Numbered from the stretch's first letter, positions 23,516 through 35,429 are shown. The stretch: DNA of 64,000 nt from Symbiodinium natans (GCA_905221605.1 CAJNDS010002106.1:479501-543500); one strand, 5' to 3'. Numbers and translations: made by a program. The notes: a model not told the origin generated them from the sequence alone.

Positions 23516-24163
23516 TAAGGCTTGTAGGGTTACACTGGGCTCTTTGGGGTTTAGGGTTTAGGGCTACACCTGAACCCTAAAGCCGGTTGGTTTGGGGGCT
23601 TCCGGGGCTCCTGAGGTTGGGGTTCTTGATTGTTTGTGAGAGAGGCGGGTTCTGAGTCTTCTGCTGGGTTTAGGGCTCGTTTACGGTTTCGGGTTTGGGG
23701 GTGTAGGCCTCGAGACACCTCATACACCCCAAAAGGGATTAAAGGGTTTCAGGATTTTAGGATTTTGTGTTCCTTCCCAGCTTGCCTATACTCCTCGGGC
23801 AGGAAGCATACGAGCCGCCTGGGTCTGCACCTACGGTAGTTGGCAATTGTCTGGATTCCTTTGCTCTCACCTCCTACGGCAGGGTTTAGGGTTTAGGGTT
23901 TAGGGTTTAGGGTTTCAAGTAAATGCAGCTCCTCGTCTCACTAGTTGAATTCGGTGGAAAGTCCATGGTACAGAAATTCTGGAGTCCACCTAAACGTGTG
24001 ACAGAGCTGAGAGTACACTTGCTGTCCTGCTTGGACGAGGCTTCCCAATCCGAATATGTATAAAAGCCCCGAATGATTACACCCACAGTCCCAGTGCAGC
24101 CCCTATCTGCTGAACCGAAGGCTTCAATGCTGCAGAAGCCTTGTCTTTGAGGGTAGTTTCATG

Positions 24164-24288
24164 GCCCCTTAGCATGGGCCCTTAAAAGGGGCCCCCTTAT
24201 ATAACAATTTTTTCCCCTTTACAACCCAAGGGCCCATACTTCAGAACCCTTTAAAGGAGGCAAGGGACCATATTGAGGGCCCATGCCT
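24164..24288. repeat. Inverted-repeat element around GGGCCCATG
   Basis: TTAGCATGGGCCCTTAAAAG at left, GAGGGCCCATGCC at right with further nested GGGCCC pairs. Confidence 0.45.
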
Positions 24289-25632
24289 TAAACCCTAAAC
24301 CCTAAACCCTAAACCCTAAACCCTAAACCCTAAACCGCATCAGGACCAGAATCGCTCACGAGATTGACGAACTCGCTGAGATGCAGGGCAGGAGTGACCT
24401 AAGCGCACATTTTTCGGGGCTTTAGAGCATATTATAGGGGTTTAGGGTTTAGGGTTTAGGGGGGCCCACTCCCCCCCGGTTTAGGGTTTTTGTGTTTAGG
24501 GGTTTAGGGCTTAGGGAAGTTTAGGGTTTAGGGGTTTCGGGTTTAGGGTTTAGGGTTTGGGCGGGGGGGGGGGGGATCCCTATTTGGGGAAATTCCCAAA
24601 TGACGCCAGGGTCTCGCCCTGCAATGAGCACTCTAGCGCCCGCACGTCGCCCCCCCCAAACCCCTTGCGTCGAGGGAACTACACCCAGCTTGAACTGAGA
24701 TTGCATGTGCTCCTGGGTGTCAGTGTGAAAAGCATGCGCTCGGGCCTGTTCCTTTTATTTGCCACCTGCTGAAAAACCTTCGTGCGCCCTCAAGCGAGCC
24801 GACATGTCGGTTGCCAGTGCATTATGGTACCCAATTAGGAAAACCAGGGCTTTCGGGCTGCGCATCATCCAACAAGGCATCCCACGAAAAAGAGTCTACC
24901 TCCTATCGCAGAAAGGGTTTGGGATCTCACAACTCAAAGCCTGTGCTACATCTTTGCTTTTTTCATGTCAATCGCCGGCCTTAGAAGCCTAAACACACAC
25001 CGAAACGACGCAATGTAGAGCAAGCTGAATGTGCATGGGAATTTTCATAAAATACATAAATATATTGTACGTACAAATAAATAAATATATATAGATGAAA
25101 AATAAATAAATATATATATATATATGTAAACGTATATGTTCAGTGTTTAGGGGAGCTTACTAGCTGCAGCGTGGTGGCGGTGTCTTGCTTCTCGTCCGGA
25201 TCTCGGTCCTTATTTGGGAAACAAGTTTTCAGACTCCAGAACCCACCAAACCTGGCGGAGATCTCAGCCATACCTTATTTTTGCCCAAACCTATTTCGAA
25301 ACCTATTCCGAGCAACCATAAGCTCATCCATCGAGCTACCGGGCTTCTATGGTTTGTTTGGAGCTCTCTCACACAGCCCTCCCTAAACGGAGATGTCGCC
25401 GCGGACGTGGCTCGGGGCTGTGATGTTCGTGATCTACTCTTTGAGGCGGGGAGTGACGGATTCGTTGACTTTATCCCAAACACGCACCCCCCCCCCCCCC
25501 CCCCCCCCCCGGTTTAGGGTTTAGGGTTTAGGGTTTAGGGTTTAGGGTTTAGGCTCCCCCCCCCCCCCCACTGCTTTCAGCTTCACATCCTAACCCCCTG
25601 CCTACGTGGTAGCTCTCTAAGTCGTTAATGTT

Positions 25633-25860
25633 CCTTGAGGACGAAATGAACCGCCAAATTGCGGTCATATACCCCATACTACTATCATCTCTAGTAAAAC
25701 CCTTTTGGGGTTTAGGGTTAGGGTTTAGGGTTTAGGGTTTAGGGTTTAGGGTTTAGGGTTTAGGGTTTAGGGTTTAGGGTTTAGGGTTTAGGGTTTAGGG
25801 TTTAGGGTTTAGGGTTTAGGGTTTAGGGTTCAGAGTTTAGGGTTCATTTAGTCCCCAAGG
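25633..25860 (+). mobile_element. Family B MITE containing a (TTTAGGG)n array
   Basis: Left end CCTTGAGGACGAAATGAACC and right end GGTTCATTTAGTCCCCAAGG are intact with a TT duplication. The interior is replaced by about 17 heptamers (25706-25830), so the array grew or was inserted inside the element. Confidence 0.75.
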
Positions 25861-25934
25861 TTAGGGTCCCTTTTGGGGTTCGAGGGCGCGCTCTTTTGGA
25901 CTCGGGCCTTGTCCATACGCTTCTTTGGAAATAG

Positions 25935-26056
25935 GGTTTAGGGTTTAGGGTTTAGGGTCTAGGGTCTAGGGTTTAGGGTTTAGGGTTTAGGGTTTAGGGT
26001 TTAGGGTTTAGGGTTTAGGGTTTAGGGTTTAGGGTTTAGGGTTTAGGGTTTAGGGT
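25935..26056. repeat. (TTTAGGG)n array, about 17 units
   Basis: Perfect except for two TCTAGGG units. Confidence 0.95.
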
Positions 26057-26100
26057 AAAAGCTGGACGCGACTTCGCCCTAAGAGCCCAAGACCCTATGA

Positions 26101-26219
26101 CCCTCGGGACGGCATGAACCCAAAAAATGGGCTTACGGTTCATATACCTTAATAGGAATTAGAGTAGTATAAGTTCGATGACCCCAATATGAATTATTAG
26201 GGTTCATTTGGTTCAAGGT
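26101..26219 (+). mobile_element. Family B MITE, diverged
   Basis: Internal match to the 46408 copy (CATATACCTTAATAGGAATT) and right end GGTTCATTTGGTTCAAGG. Confidence 0.65.
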
Positions 26220-26396
26220 ATCGTTTAAGGCCTTTCATCTATTCTGGGGCCCAAGGGCCTTACTCTTCCCTACTTTGGATAAGTAGCTAGTAATAGGAAC
26301 CCTGAACCAACAGCAAGTAGTAAAGTATCGTACCCCAAAGCCCAGTTTAGGGGGCGTTCAGCATCACGCCCAAAACCCAAAACCCTAAACCCTAAA

Positions 26397-26462
26397 CCTA
26401 TATATATATATACCCATATATATATATATATATCCTATATATATATATATATATATTATACT
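26397..26462. repeat. TA microsatellite
   Basis: Three TA tracts separated by CCC or CC. Confidence 0.9.
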
Positions 26463-26515
26463 TATAGTACTCCAAAACCTAGTCATTTTAGGTCCTGGGC
26501 CCCTATGGTCAGCTA

Positions 26516-26577
26516 AGCATCCAGGATCCACAAGGTCCGTGGCCGGTTCAGGTAGGTCGTTCGCGCGGCAACCTCTA
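26516..26577 (-). CDS. Coding-like exon, gene unknown
   Basis: A strong acceptor (TTTTCCCGACAGCTCAG) precedes VEVAARTTYLNRPRTLWILD; a GC donor (GCTTAG) follows. The splice signals make the minus strand likely. Confidence 0.45.
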
Positions 26578-27087
26578 CCTGAGCTGTCGGGAAAAGGGTG
26601 CGGGTTTAGGGTTTTAGGGTTTAAGTTTAGGGTTTTAGGGTGTTAGGGTTTATAGGGTCAAAGGTCACTTCTGTTGAGGGGTCGGTTTGTGGGCTCATCC
26701 CCCCACACGCCTCCCCCCCCCCCCCAAAAAAAAAAAAAAAAGAAAACAACATGTCTTGGTGGCTTGGAACCCCCACGCCCTGAACGTCTCGAGGCACGGA
26801 AGTCCCGAAAACCCAAAACCCTCAGCCCAAAGCAACCGGAGCGAGCTGAAAGACTGAAAGCATGCAACATCTCGGCCAAGGGGGGCCTCTCCCTCCCCAA
26901 CTGCCCGTGAAAAGGCTGCGGGCTGTGGATTCAGGGGAAGAAGGTTAAAGCCCAGGAAGCCCTAAAAGCCCTAATTTAGGGTGTAGGGTTTAGGGCTAAA
27001 CCTTCAACCCTCAACCCGGGAAACATTTGACGGGGCACCCTGTTGGTAGGGGGGACCTATGACGCTTGGGGCACCCTACCTAGTGGC

Positions 27088-27191
27088 CCTAAACCCTAAA
27101 CCCTAAACCCTAAACCCTAACCCTAAACCCTAAACCCTAAACCCTAAACCCTAAACCCTAAACCCTATAAATCCTAACCCTAAACCCTAAA
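27088..27191. repeat. (CCCTAAA)n array, about 14 units
   Basis: Heptamers with a few shortened units. Confidence 0.93.
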
Positions 27192-27346
27192 CCCCCTCTG
27201 CCCCCCAGAGCTTAAGGGCGGAGGGTTATAGGGGATCGCAGGAGTGCTTCCGGAAGGGCAAAGAAGATAGGGCTTCAGGGCTTACCCCTTGAGATGTTTA
27301 GGGTTTAGGGTTTAGGGTTTAGGGTTTGGGGTTTAGGGTTTAGGGG

Positions 27347-27438
27347 CCACTTATGCTAATAGTCCTGAATAGGGGTTATGATAGGGGGTACTAAAAAATC
27401 CCTATTAAGGACTGCTAGCATGAGGGGGAACATCCCAA
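27347..27438 (+). mobile_element. MITE family A, left end replaced by heptamers
   Basis: Right end GAGGGGGAACATCCCAA is intact; the left terminal repeat is missing exactly where a TTTAGGG run begins. Confidence 0.6.
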
Positions 27439-27553
27439 CTGACCCCCCCCCGCAATCCGAAACCCAACAACCACACACCCCAAAACCCTAAACCCTAAAC
27501 CCTAAACCCTAAACCCTAAACCCTAACCCTATAAACACCCTACACCCAAACCT

Positions 27554-27650
27554 AGTTGTCCAGCAACCTGGGGAACTAAAGGTTATGCAGGGGCTTATAT
27601 TACACCAAAAAGGTTAAAGGTTGCCTACTCTACAACTAGGCAAATGGGCA
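27554..27650 (+). mobile_element. Repeat family I, copy 2
   Basis: Inverted ends AGTTGTCCAGCAACC and GGTTGCCTACTCTACAACT. Confidence 0.5.
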
Positions 27651-27777
27651 ACTGCCTACCAGGACGGGCTATTAGGCCCTTTAACCCCCGTAAAAGGCCC
27701 TGTATAGGGTTGATTATGCGGATTAAGGGCCTAGTATAAACCCCAATCCCTAAACCCTAAACCCTAAACCCTAAACC

Positions 27778-27862
27778 CCGGGGTCTCTGAGGTGTCTGCG
27801 TGCACCCGATCTTTCTCCATCATCCGAAGCGCCTCTGTGACCTGGCGCCGTCTCAACCTTTT
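27778..27862 (-). CDS. Coding-like exon, gene unknown
   Basis: Minus frame LRRRQVTEALRMMEKDRVHA then DTSETP, amphipathic and charged. It runs up to the CCCTAAA tract at 27750-27777. Confidence 0.38.
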
Positions 27863-28064
27863 TTCTGAGCCATTGCTTTGGGTTGTTTGGTTTGCAAGTG
27901 CTTCTTGTGATCGAGGTTGAGAGTATTTTGGGTTCAAGCCTTAAGCCCATTTTTTCATGCTGTGATGTCCTCAGACAAACCCTAAACCCCACACCCTAAA
28001 CCAACCCTCAACCCCACTGGGCACTGGGGGAGGGTGCGGGGGAGGGGGGGGGGCAAGGGGGGGG

Positions 28065-28066
<2 letters not shown>

Positions 28067-28115
<49 letters not shown>
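28067..28115. repeat. Poly-G run of 49
   Basis: Uninterrupted G tract preceded by shorter G tracts from 28026. Length should be treated with caution in any assembly. Confidence 0.9.
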
Positions 28116-28116
<1 letters not shown>

Positions 28117-28386
28117 ATCTCTATATCGCCTAACTACCCTGTACACCGTATAAACCCCTATAGCTCCATTAACCCTTAGACACCTTACGAAACCTATTCA
28201 ACTCCACAAGCATTGCAAACCCGATAAACCCTGCAAACCCCTAAAATTCCATCTCCGGGATGGCGCTAACCCCTTCAAGGTTTAGAGTTAAGGGTTTAGG
28301 GATTAGGGTTTAGGGTTTAGGGTTTGGGGTTTAGGCTAAATGGTGGAAGGAAGGTCTAAAGAAGATAAAAAAGAGATGGAATGAAT

Positions 28387-28467
28387 TTGGGGACCAAGTG
28401 AGCCCCATAATTTGGGGGTCCTATACCCCATACTACGAAATTGTCGGGTTCTTGTAGTCCCCAAGGA
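28387..28467 (+). mobile_element. Family B-related short element
   Basis: TTGGGGACCAAGTGAGCCCC ... TAGTCCCCAAGG; related to 19917-19985, which also reads TATACCCCAT-CTACGAAA inside. Confidence 0.55.
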
Positions 28468-29239
28468 AGAAGTCCTACTTGTAAGCTCTGTCTTCTCATG
28501 TTTTCGGTCTCTTCGCACCCAGATGCCTCTCGGTCGACTTCGGTGGGTAGGAGCATGGCCACTAGGGGGAGCTTCAGCAAGTTCTCCTGTGCAGGAAAGC
28601 GGGTTTGACCATAAACCCTAAACCGTAATTGTTTGTCGACTGAGCTACTTGGTGCTGCCAAGCCCCCTCGTTGAGGCTACTCTTGAGCTGTCATAAAATA
28701 AAAGTCCTTCAAACCTTAATTTTGATACTCACGTCCGAGAGCCCTATAGCTAAACCCTAAACCCTAGACCCTCCCCCACAAAACTAAACGCTCGCCCTAA
28801 ACCCTGTGCAGATTTGAGCTCCGGGAGGGGGTGGGTGGGCGACCCACTTCCCTGGCAAGTTTTCAAAAGACAACTTCAAGCTTGGGGCGCAGTAGAGTTT
28901 AGGGTTTGGGGTTTAGGGTGGGTTTAAGAGTTTAACGGTTGAGGGTTTAAGGGCTTTCGGGCTAGGGTTTTTGTTGCCACCCGCCCAGCACGCGAACGAA
29001 CACTGCGGGGACTACGTCAGAGGACTTTAGGATTTTGGGCTTAGGGCTTACGGGTTTAGGGGGATTGGGGGTGAGGGTTCCAAAGCTTCGGGTTTTAGGG
29101 TTTAGGCAATCTGAGCGTTTGGGGTTAGGGGCTGGTTGTAAGGTTCGAGAGATTGGGGCTTTCAGGGCGGGGGGGGGGGGGGGGGGGGGAGTGCATTCTG
29201 GGTAGCCCACTTTGAAACGATTGCAGGTCGTCCTAGTGG

Positions 29240-29362
29240 TTTCCTGTCAAGGTTTTGAGAAGTCGGGGAGCATACATGCGGCCTGCACCTCTGCCATATA
29301 GTCTTCCCAGGTGCCTGAGCGAGGTGAGGCGCGTCTCAATCAAGGAGGAAACTTTAGCCTGC
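29240..29362 (-). CDS. Coding-like exon, gene unknown
   Basis: Minus frame VQAKVSSLIETRLTSLRHLG then RLYGRGAGRMYAPRLL is open for over 40 codons. The plus strand carries stops. Exact splice sites not assigned. Confidence 0.42.
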
Positions 29363-30081
29363 ACCCTAAACCCTGAAAGGGTTTAAGGTTTAGGGTTTGG
29401 GGGTTGATCTGAACCCTGGGCCCTTTTTGGATTTCTAGCACTTGGTGCACACAATGTTGCTGAGTCTCCCGAAGGGAACCTTACACTGCAGGTCAAAACC
29501 CACACGAGCCGCCTGACCATTTTGGCCGGTAGCAACCGCATAACCATAACAGCTTTGTTAGCCCTTGCCCAGAATTTAACTCCTGCGTTTCATCTACCCC
29601 GGAAGTTTCAAACAAAATACCCACTGAGAAACTGACTTTTCCCCGCCCCCTCCCACACCCCTTCCCCAATACCCAGAACAAGTACTACAGCACGAAACAA
29701 AAACCATCAGTCCACAGGCATTGCCCTTTGGCATTCCCGACCCAAGGCACTGAATGGGAAACGGGAAAGAGGGTTGCTCCTATCCCTAAACCCTGAACCC
29801 TGTACCACGGGAGTGTTCCTTGATGGAGTCGCGGAACTTTAGGATGTAGGTTTTCGGGCCGTGTTGAGACAATATGCCCACATCTGCACTTCCTAAACTC
29901 TAGACGTTTGGTTGGAGGGTTTACGGTGCTTCACTCTTTACTTCCCAAAAAGTGTAAAGTGTACTCATTCAGCCACTAAGTGTAAGTCCATGAGAGTTGT
30001 AAGTTGGCGGCCTTGGGGTGGGAATGCCTGCAGACTAACGCGCGCTCACGCTTTTTTTTTGGCACGCCCTAAACCCCAAAC

Positions 30082-30186
30082 TTGGGATGTTCCCCCTGAC
30101 AGTCCTTAGAAGGGATTTCTAGTACCCCCTATACCTACTATAATCCCAATTAATAAGGAATGCTAGTATAAGGGGGGACATCCCAA
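30082..30186 (+). mobile_element. MITE family A
   Basis: TTGGGATGTTCCCCCT ... AAGGGGGGACATCCCAA; part of the left arm (TATACTAA) is deleted. Confidence 0.7.
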
Positions 30187-30431
30187 CCCCAAACCCTAAA
30201 ACGCCTAAAAACCCATGAGTGGAAACGCTCGCCAAAACCAGGTGGCTGTCGTTGTTGTCCATCACTTCGCCGGATCTTGTCGCCCCCCTGTAGCAGGAGC
30301 GCCCTTGAGTTTCTGCTGAGGCTTTAGTATTAGAGTTTTGGGTGTAAAACCCAAACCCCAAACCCCAAACCCTAAACCCTAAACCCTAAACCCCCTAAAC
30401 TCTTAGCCCTTAACCCAAGAAAGCAGCCTGA

Positions 30432-30505
30432 CGGGACTGAACGGCCCCTGGACCCCAAAGGGTGCAGCGGCTAAAAGACTCCAGAACAGCTTGTTCAGGG
30501 AATCT
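30432..30505 (-). CDS. Coding-like exon, hydrophobic
   Basis: Minus frame LNKLFWSLLAAAPFGVQGPF then SPVRLLSW between two CCCTAAA tracts. Family not recognised. Confidence 0.38.
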
Positions 30506-30999
30506 TGCTAAACCCTAAACCTAAACCCTACACCCTAAACCCTAAACCCTAATTAAACCCTAAACCCAAAAAAACCTAAACCCTAAACCCTAATTTAACA
30601 AAACGATGTAGGATCCCCATTCTGATTTGCTTAATGACAGGGTGATGGCACTGGGTATGGCCCCCTCCCCCCCCACCCCCCCAAGGTACAGGGATCATGA
30701 GCATTCATTAAGGAACGTGTTGAGTTGTAAAAGTCTGCAGCAGACTAGTTAGCTGTCACCTGTGCCTGTGATCTTTCAGATTCACAAGCTGTGGCCGCGA
30801 ACTAAACGGCTCGTACTGCTAAATCCCAAGCTATAACCACCCTAAACCCAAAAAACTACATCCTAAACCCTAAACCCTAAACCCTAAACCCCAAACCCTC
30901 TTGTTGGCTCCGAAACTGAGGCCCAAAACCCTAAAAACCCTAGCAGCTCTAAGACCGACTCCCTGGTTGGTGACTCCTTGGTGCTGAAGGCTTTTGGAA

Positions 31000-31089
31000 A
31001 GGTTTAGGGTTTAGGGTTTAGGGTTTAGGGTTTAGGGTTTAGGGTTTAGGGTTTAGGGTTTAGGGTTTAGGGTTTAGGGTTTAGGGTTG
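31000..31089. repeat. (TTTAGGG)n array, about 12 units
   Basis: Abuts the probable first exon 31090-31165. Confidence 0.95.
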
Positions 31090-31165
31090 AGGCTTCCGGC
31101 CTCTGTAAGGCGACCTCTGCACGCTCCTCCTCATGTTTGAGGTCCTCTTTCTCGGGGTCCGCCAT
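31090..31165 (-). CDS. Probable first exon, acidic N-terminus
   Basis: ATG at 31165-31163 opens MADPEKEDLKHEEERAEVAL then QRPEA with good codon bias. A GT donor lies after RAE. It abuts the (TTTAGGG)n array 31000-31089. Product unknown. Confidence 0.5.
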
Positions 31166-31570
31166 TATGCGAGATGGCACAGGCAGACTAGCCTTACGTC
31201 GTCCCAACGGCCCCAAAGAAGGATGGGCTATGAGGCCTTATCATCCCCATAATGAACCCAAAAAAGGGGCCTTTTAGGGGACTATAGGGTATAATTTATA
31301 GCCCATCCTGGAAATTCGCTGATTTGGGCAAAGGGGGGAAACGGTTCTTGCCTACAAAGGGGCCTTCGACGCAGCTAGAGCTTTAGAAGGATCTGCGACA
31401 TGCCGCCCATCGAACCCAGACCCATATGGGCATTTCCCAAATAGGGGGTGTACCCCTCGGGTGTACCCCTAATATGCCCCCCAAATGCTATAATCTTGAA
31501 TATGTAGGACCCCCCCGAAAAGGGAGACCCCTATCTTTGGAACCAAGACCATGTCCCCCTTCATCACCTG

Positions 31571-31643
31571 CAGCGTCGAAAGGGCCGAGCCAAGTCGAAA
31601 GCGGCGGGGGGCCGGAGACATGCTTCAGAAACCGACTAGTCTT
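31571..31643 (-). CDS. Coding-like exon, gene unknown
   Basis: Minus frame SRFLKHVSGPPPLSTWLGPF then DAA ends at a canonical donor (GCAG/GTGATG). The plus strand is interrupted. Confidence 0.45.
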
Positions 31644-32123
31644 CAGGGTCTAGGGTTTAGGGTTTAGGGTTTAGGGTTTAGGGTTTCGGTTTAGGTTTCA
31701 GAAAATCATCCATAGGATGTCGGTGCCCAGGGCTGTCCCACCTTCACCAACTCGCGAAGGGTAGGGTGCGGGGTTGCGGCATGATGCTGGTTCTCAGTTG
31801 GGTGGAGGACCTGCATAGGGTTTAGGGTCTACAGGTTTAGGGACTCTAGGGTTTAGGGTTTAGGGTTTAGGGCTTGGCACCATGACAGGGTCGCCCTGTT
31901 TCCTACAACCCTGAAATTTCAACACCTACGCCCCAAACCTGTTGAAGTCTAGGACTACAGGAAAAGTACCACAAGCCAGCAGCAAGTATTGGAGGGAAAT
32001 CCTACGATTTGGGGTCTCGAGTGGTCCCCAAATGTTGTATCCCCCCCCACATGGTGCTTAAGACTTCAGGTTGAGGGGGTTTAGGGTTTAGGGTTTTGCT
32101 AAATTTTAGGGGTCCCTTATTAT

Positions 32124-32380
32124 CAAACCCTAAACCCTAAACCCTAAACCCTAAACCCTAAACCCTAAACCCTAAACCCTAAACCCTAAACCCTAAACCC
32201 CCATTTAGCCCCGAAGGTGTGGGCCCTCAGTGGTCAATGGGTCTTGTCGGGGCGCACTTCGAGAGTAGGCTGGTGATCCATCTCCGGTCCCTGAGCCCAC
32301 AAACCCTCAACCGTGAAGGGTTTAGGGTTTAGGGTTTAGGGTTTAGGGTTTAGGGTTTAGGGTTTAGGGTTTAGGGTTTA
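32124..32380. repeat. CCCTAAA array and TTTAGGG array around a short island
   Basis: About 11 C-rich units (32124-32199) and nine G-rich units (32320-32380) enclose a GC-rich island that may be an exon (PEMDHQPTLEVRPDKTH, minus). Confidence 0.85.
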
Positions 32381-32670
32381 CGGATTAAACACAAGACTGT
32401 AACCCTACTACACCCGAACTAAACCCTTTTGCACGTGGAAGCCGCCTCCTGCCAGGAAGAAGCCCCACGCCCGATCAGCCCGCAACTCTAAACACAAACC
32501 CTAAACCCTAAACCCTAAACCCTAAACCCCAAACCCTAAACGCTCAAAATCTAAACGCAAACCCTCTAAGCCAGCACAGGAGGGGGGTAGGATGTCCTTG
32601 AGGCAGCCTGCTGCGCCTGCGCAGGTGCAGGCAACGAACTCCCTACAAGTACCCGTGGAACCCGTGACCC

Positions 32671-32799
32671 TATCATTGCTTAAGATCCCCCCCCTCCAAA
32701 AAAACTTTCTAAAGGCAATATAGGGACTATCATGTGTGTGTGTGTGTGTGTTTTTTTTGTGTGTGTGTGGGGGGGGGGTTCTTAATCAAACAGTAGAAC
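32671..32799 (+). mobile_element. Element family Z with homopolymer ends
   Basis: ATTGCTTAAGATCCCCCCCC at left, GGGGGGGGGTTCTTAATCAA at right, with TG repeats and a T run between. Confidence 0.55.
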
Positions 32800-33810
32800 C
32801 CTAAACCCAACCTGTTTGGGACCGGCAAGGTGTATCGAGGAGCCTGCTTGATTGACCAGGAACGCTCTCATACTCCCTCTAGCCTCTCCCGCTCTCCCCC
32901 TCTCCCTCTCTCACACACACACAGTCTAAACGCGCAAAGCCCTCAGCCCCTCAGCCGATGCAAAGTCGCCGCACGGAACTGGGGGCATTTCAAAAACTCT
33001 CCATTCCGGAAGCCCTAGAGAAAACCCTGTCTACCCGAAGTTCCTTTTCGGCTTTCGTCTTAGGGGACTCTAGTACACTAGCCTTAAAAAAGGAAGTGCC
33101 CGAAACCGCATGTACCCAAAAGCCCAAACCCTAAACCCAAAACCGTAAACAACCAAAGCAGAAGTTGAGGCACTGCATGCCCCAATGCTAGGAATGCCCC
33201 AAGCCTGACGATAGCTCTGTGGGTTGTAGGCCTGGGAGCACATGATTTCGGGATTGGGGGACATTGTTGCGTTCTAACAAGTCTGGGTTTAGGGAATTTA
33301 GGGTTTAGGGTTTAGGGTTTAGGGTTTAGGGTTTAGGGGTAGCTGAAGTTGCTAACCATCCTCCAAAAACCAAAGCACGTCGAGCCCTGATTAGGGAACA
33401 AGGCCCCCTGAGGGGGGCCACATGGAGCTTCATGAAACCAAGAAACATGTAAGGTTTAGGGTTTATGCGGTTTCGGGTTTAGGGGGCTTAGGGTTTAGGG
33501 TAGAGAGGTGTATGGTTCATAGATTCTAGTAGCATGGGTTATATGACCCCAGTTTTGAACCCTGCACCCTAAACCCTTACCCTCCACCCTGGCAGCTACC
33601 ATGGGCGACTCGACTTCTAGGGGGTCTAGGTTAGGGTTTAGGGTTTGTAGGGTTTAGAGTTTAGGGTTCAGGGTTTTAGGGTTTAGGGCAACCTTTGCCG
33701 AAGCCCTTTGTAGGCTTCAGGCTTGTGTTCAGGATTTAGGGTTTCAGCGCTTCAGGGGATTGAGGGTTTCAGGGCATAAGCCGCTTGCAGCAAGACCCAT
33801 TAAACCCTCG

Positions 33811-33816
33811 CTCTCG

Positions 33817-33864
<48 letters not shown>
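33811..33864. repeat. CT microsatellite
   Basis: About 25 CT units with one TTT interruption. Confidence 0.9.
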
Positions 33865-33868
<4 letters not shown>

Positions 33869-34332
33869 CCCTCACAGGCGCCCTAAACCCAAAGACCCCT
33901 AAGCATTCTTAAACCCGAAACCGCCCCTCCCCTCAACAAAGAAAAACCCAACCAAAAAACAAAATCAAAATCCCTAGAGCCTCTGTATCCCCCTAAACCC
34001 TAAACCCTAAACCCTAAACCCCTAAACCCTAAACAGCCACCCTGGAAGATCCGGGGTGCCGGGCCCCAGGTGTCTCCTGCGCCTGGGGTCCTGGCACGGT
34101 TGGAGGCTGCTTAGGGCATTTGGGGCTTCGGGTTTACTCGGTTTAGGGTTTAGGGTTTAGGGTTTAGGGGTCTTTAGGTTCTTGGGCCTTTCAATTCAAG
34201 GCGTTTAAGGGTTTTGATGGTTTTTAGGTTTTTTGGGTTTTAGGGCTTGAGGATTGAGCGTTTAGGGTGTTAGGGTGTTCGGGTAGGGATTTCGGATTAG
34301 GGGTTTCGGGAGTCAAGAACACGAAGCACTAC

Positions 34333-34441
34333 CCTTGGAGACTACATGAACCCTAAAAGGGGTCCATATACCTTAGCAGGGCTCACATCAGTAGAGGCCC
34401 AGATGATCCCGATTCTTGTGTTCATTTTCGTCCGCAAGGTA
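34333..34441 (+). mobile_element. Family B MITE acting as intron boundary
   Basis: Left end CCTTGGAGACTACATGAACC, right end GTTCATTTTCGTCCGCAAGG. The coding island 34442-34526 begins directly at its right end. Confidence 0.65.
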
Positions 34442-34526
34442 GACGAGCCCACACCGCCGGACATCCCCATCTGCCTTCATTTCCATCCTCAAGCTCTTTT
34501 GTCTACTTTTCCTGCGGGCTTCTACT
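34442..34526 (-). CDS. Coding-like exon squeezed between two introner elements
   Basis: Minus frame VEARRKSRQKSLRMEMKADG then DVRRCGL. It is bounded by the CTAG end of the element at 34525-34639 and by the GTCTAC donor next to the element at 34333-34441, so both neighbouring introns appear to be element-derived. Phase with the island at 34642-34706 was not reconciled. Confidence 0.45.
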
Positions 34527-34639
34527 AGGTTGCCCAGTAACCTAGGATTAAAAAGGGTGCCCTTTTTTTGCTTAAAGGGGTTTATAGGGGAACCTAGAGC
34601 CCCCAAAAAGGGAATAAGGGCACTACTGGGCATCCTAGT
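34525..34639 (+). mobile_element. MITE family C forming an intron
   Basis: CTAGGTTGCCCAGTAACCTA ... CACTACTGGGCATCCTAG. In minus sense the terminal CTAG provides the acceptor of the exon 34442-34526. Confidence 0.65.
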
Positions 34640-34794
34640 CTAGAACACCCTATGAGGAACTGGCTTGGGGAAGGGGCACAAGGTGAAGAAGCTATTCAAC
34701 AGAGGGTTTAGGCCTAACTAACCTTTTTTGGCATCCCTAGGCTTAATCCCTAAACCCTAAGCTAACTCCTAAACCATTCATCCGCACTACGAGC

Positions 34795-34888
34795 TCAGAG
34801 CTGCTCGTTGTCTGAGTCGTCGAGATCCGCAAAAGGATCCAACCTCGGCGCAACTTTTGGTTGCGGACATGGAGACTGGGCTTTTGCA
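34795..34888 (-). CDS. Probable last exon with acidic C-terminus
   Basis: Minus frame reads AKAQSPCPQPKVAPRLDPFA then DLDDSDNEQL and stops at TGA (34797-34795). The acidic tail directly before a stop is typical of a genuine C-terminus. Gene unknown; upstream exons probably include 35330-35400 and 35889-35984. Confidence 0.5.
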
Positions 34889-35329
34889 GGGTTTAGGGCT
34901 TGGTTTAGGGTTTAGGGTTTTAGGTTGCAGGGTTTTCAGGGGTTTCGGGAGTTTAGGGCTTCGGGTGAGGGTTTCAGGGGTTCGGATGCTTCACGCGGTT
35001 CAGGGCTTTAAGGGCTTAAGGGGGCTTGCGATTCAGGGCTTTTGGAGCTGAGGGCTGTTGCGGTTTAGGAGTCTAAGGTTCAAGGTTGAAGGGTTCAGCG
35101 ACTTCGGGTAAAGAGTGTTGGGAAATTGGGTTTAGGGTTACACGGTAGGGCTAGTTACCTCCAAATCCCAGATGCCAAGCCCTCAGAAACCTCAACCTAT
35201 ATACCAAAACCCCCGCTTTCAAGGACCCCAAAGTATGTAAAAATAGCTGAAAACGCAGAAAAAGTGCCATGATTGTACATACCTTGGGGGTTTAGGTAAG
35301 CCCTGAATCAAAAGTCCAACACCTCCTTG

Positions 35330-35400
35330 CTTCTGCCGCGAGGCTCCGGATAGTCGCCACAAACCTGAGCAGTGTCGCAGGCCCGAGAACATCCAGAAGA
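35330..35400 (-). CDS. Coding-like exon, gene unknown
   Basis: Minus frame LLDVLGPATLLRFVATIRSL then AAEAR, helical and GC3-rich, ending near a GT donor (GTGTTGG). Confidence 0.42.
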
Positions 35401-35429
35401 GTTTAGGGTTTAGTCCGGGTTTAGGGTTG

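Noticed and set aside
751..35051. Many open frames reading GFRVWGLGF, LNPKP or similar
   Set aside because: They are translations of TTTAGGG/CCCTAAA heptamers in one of three frames and have no coding meaning.
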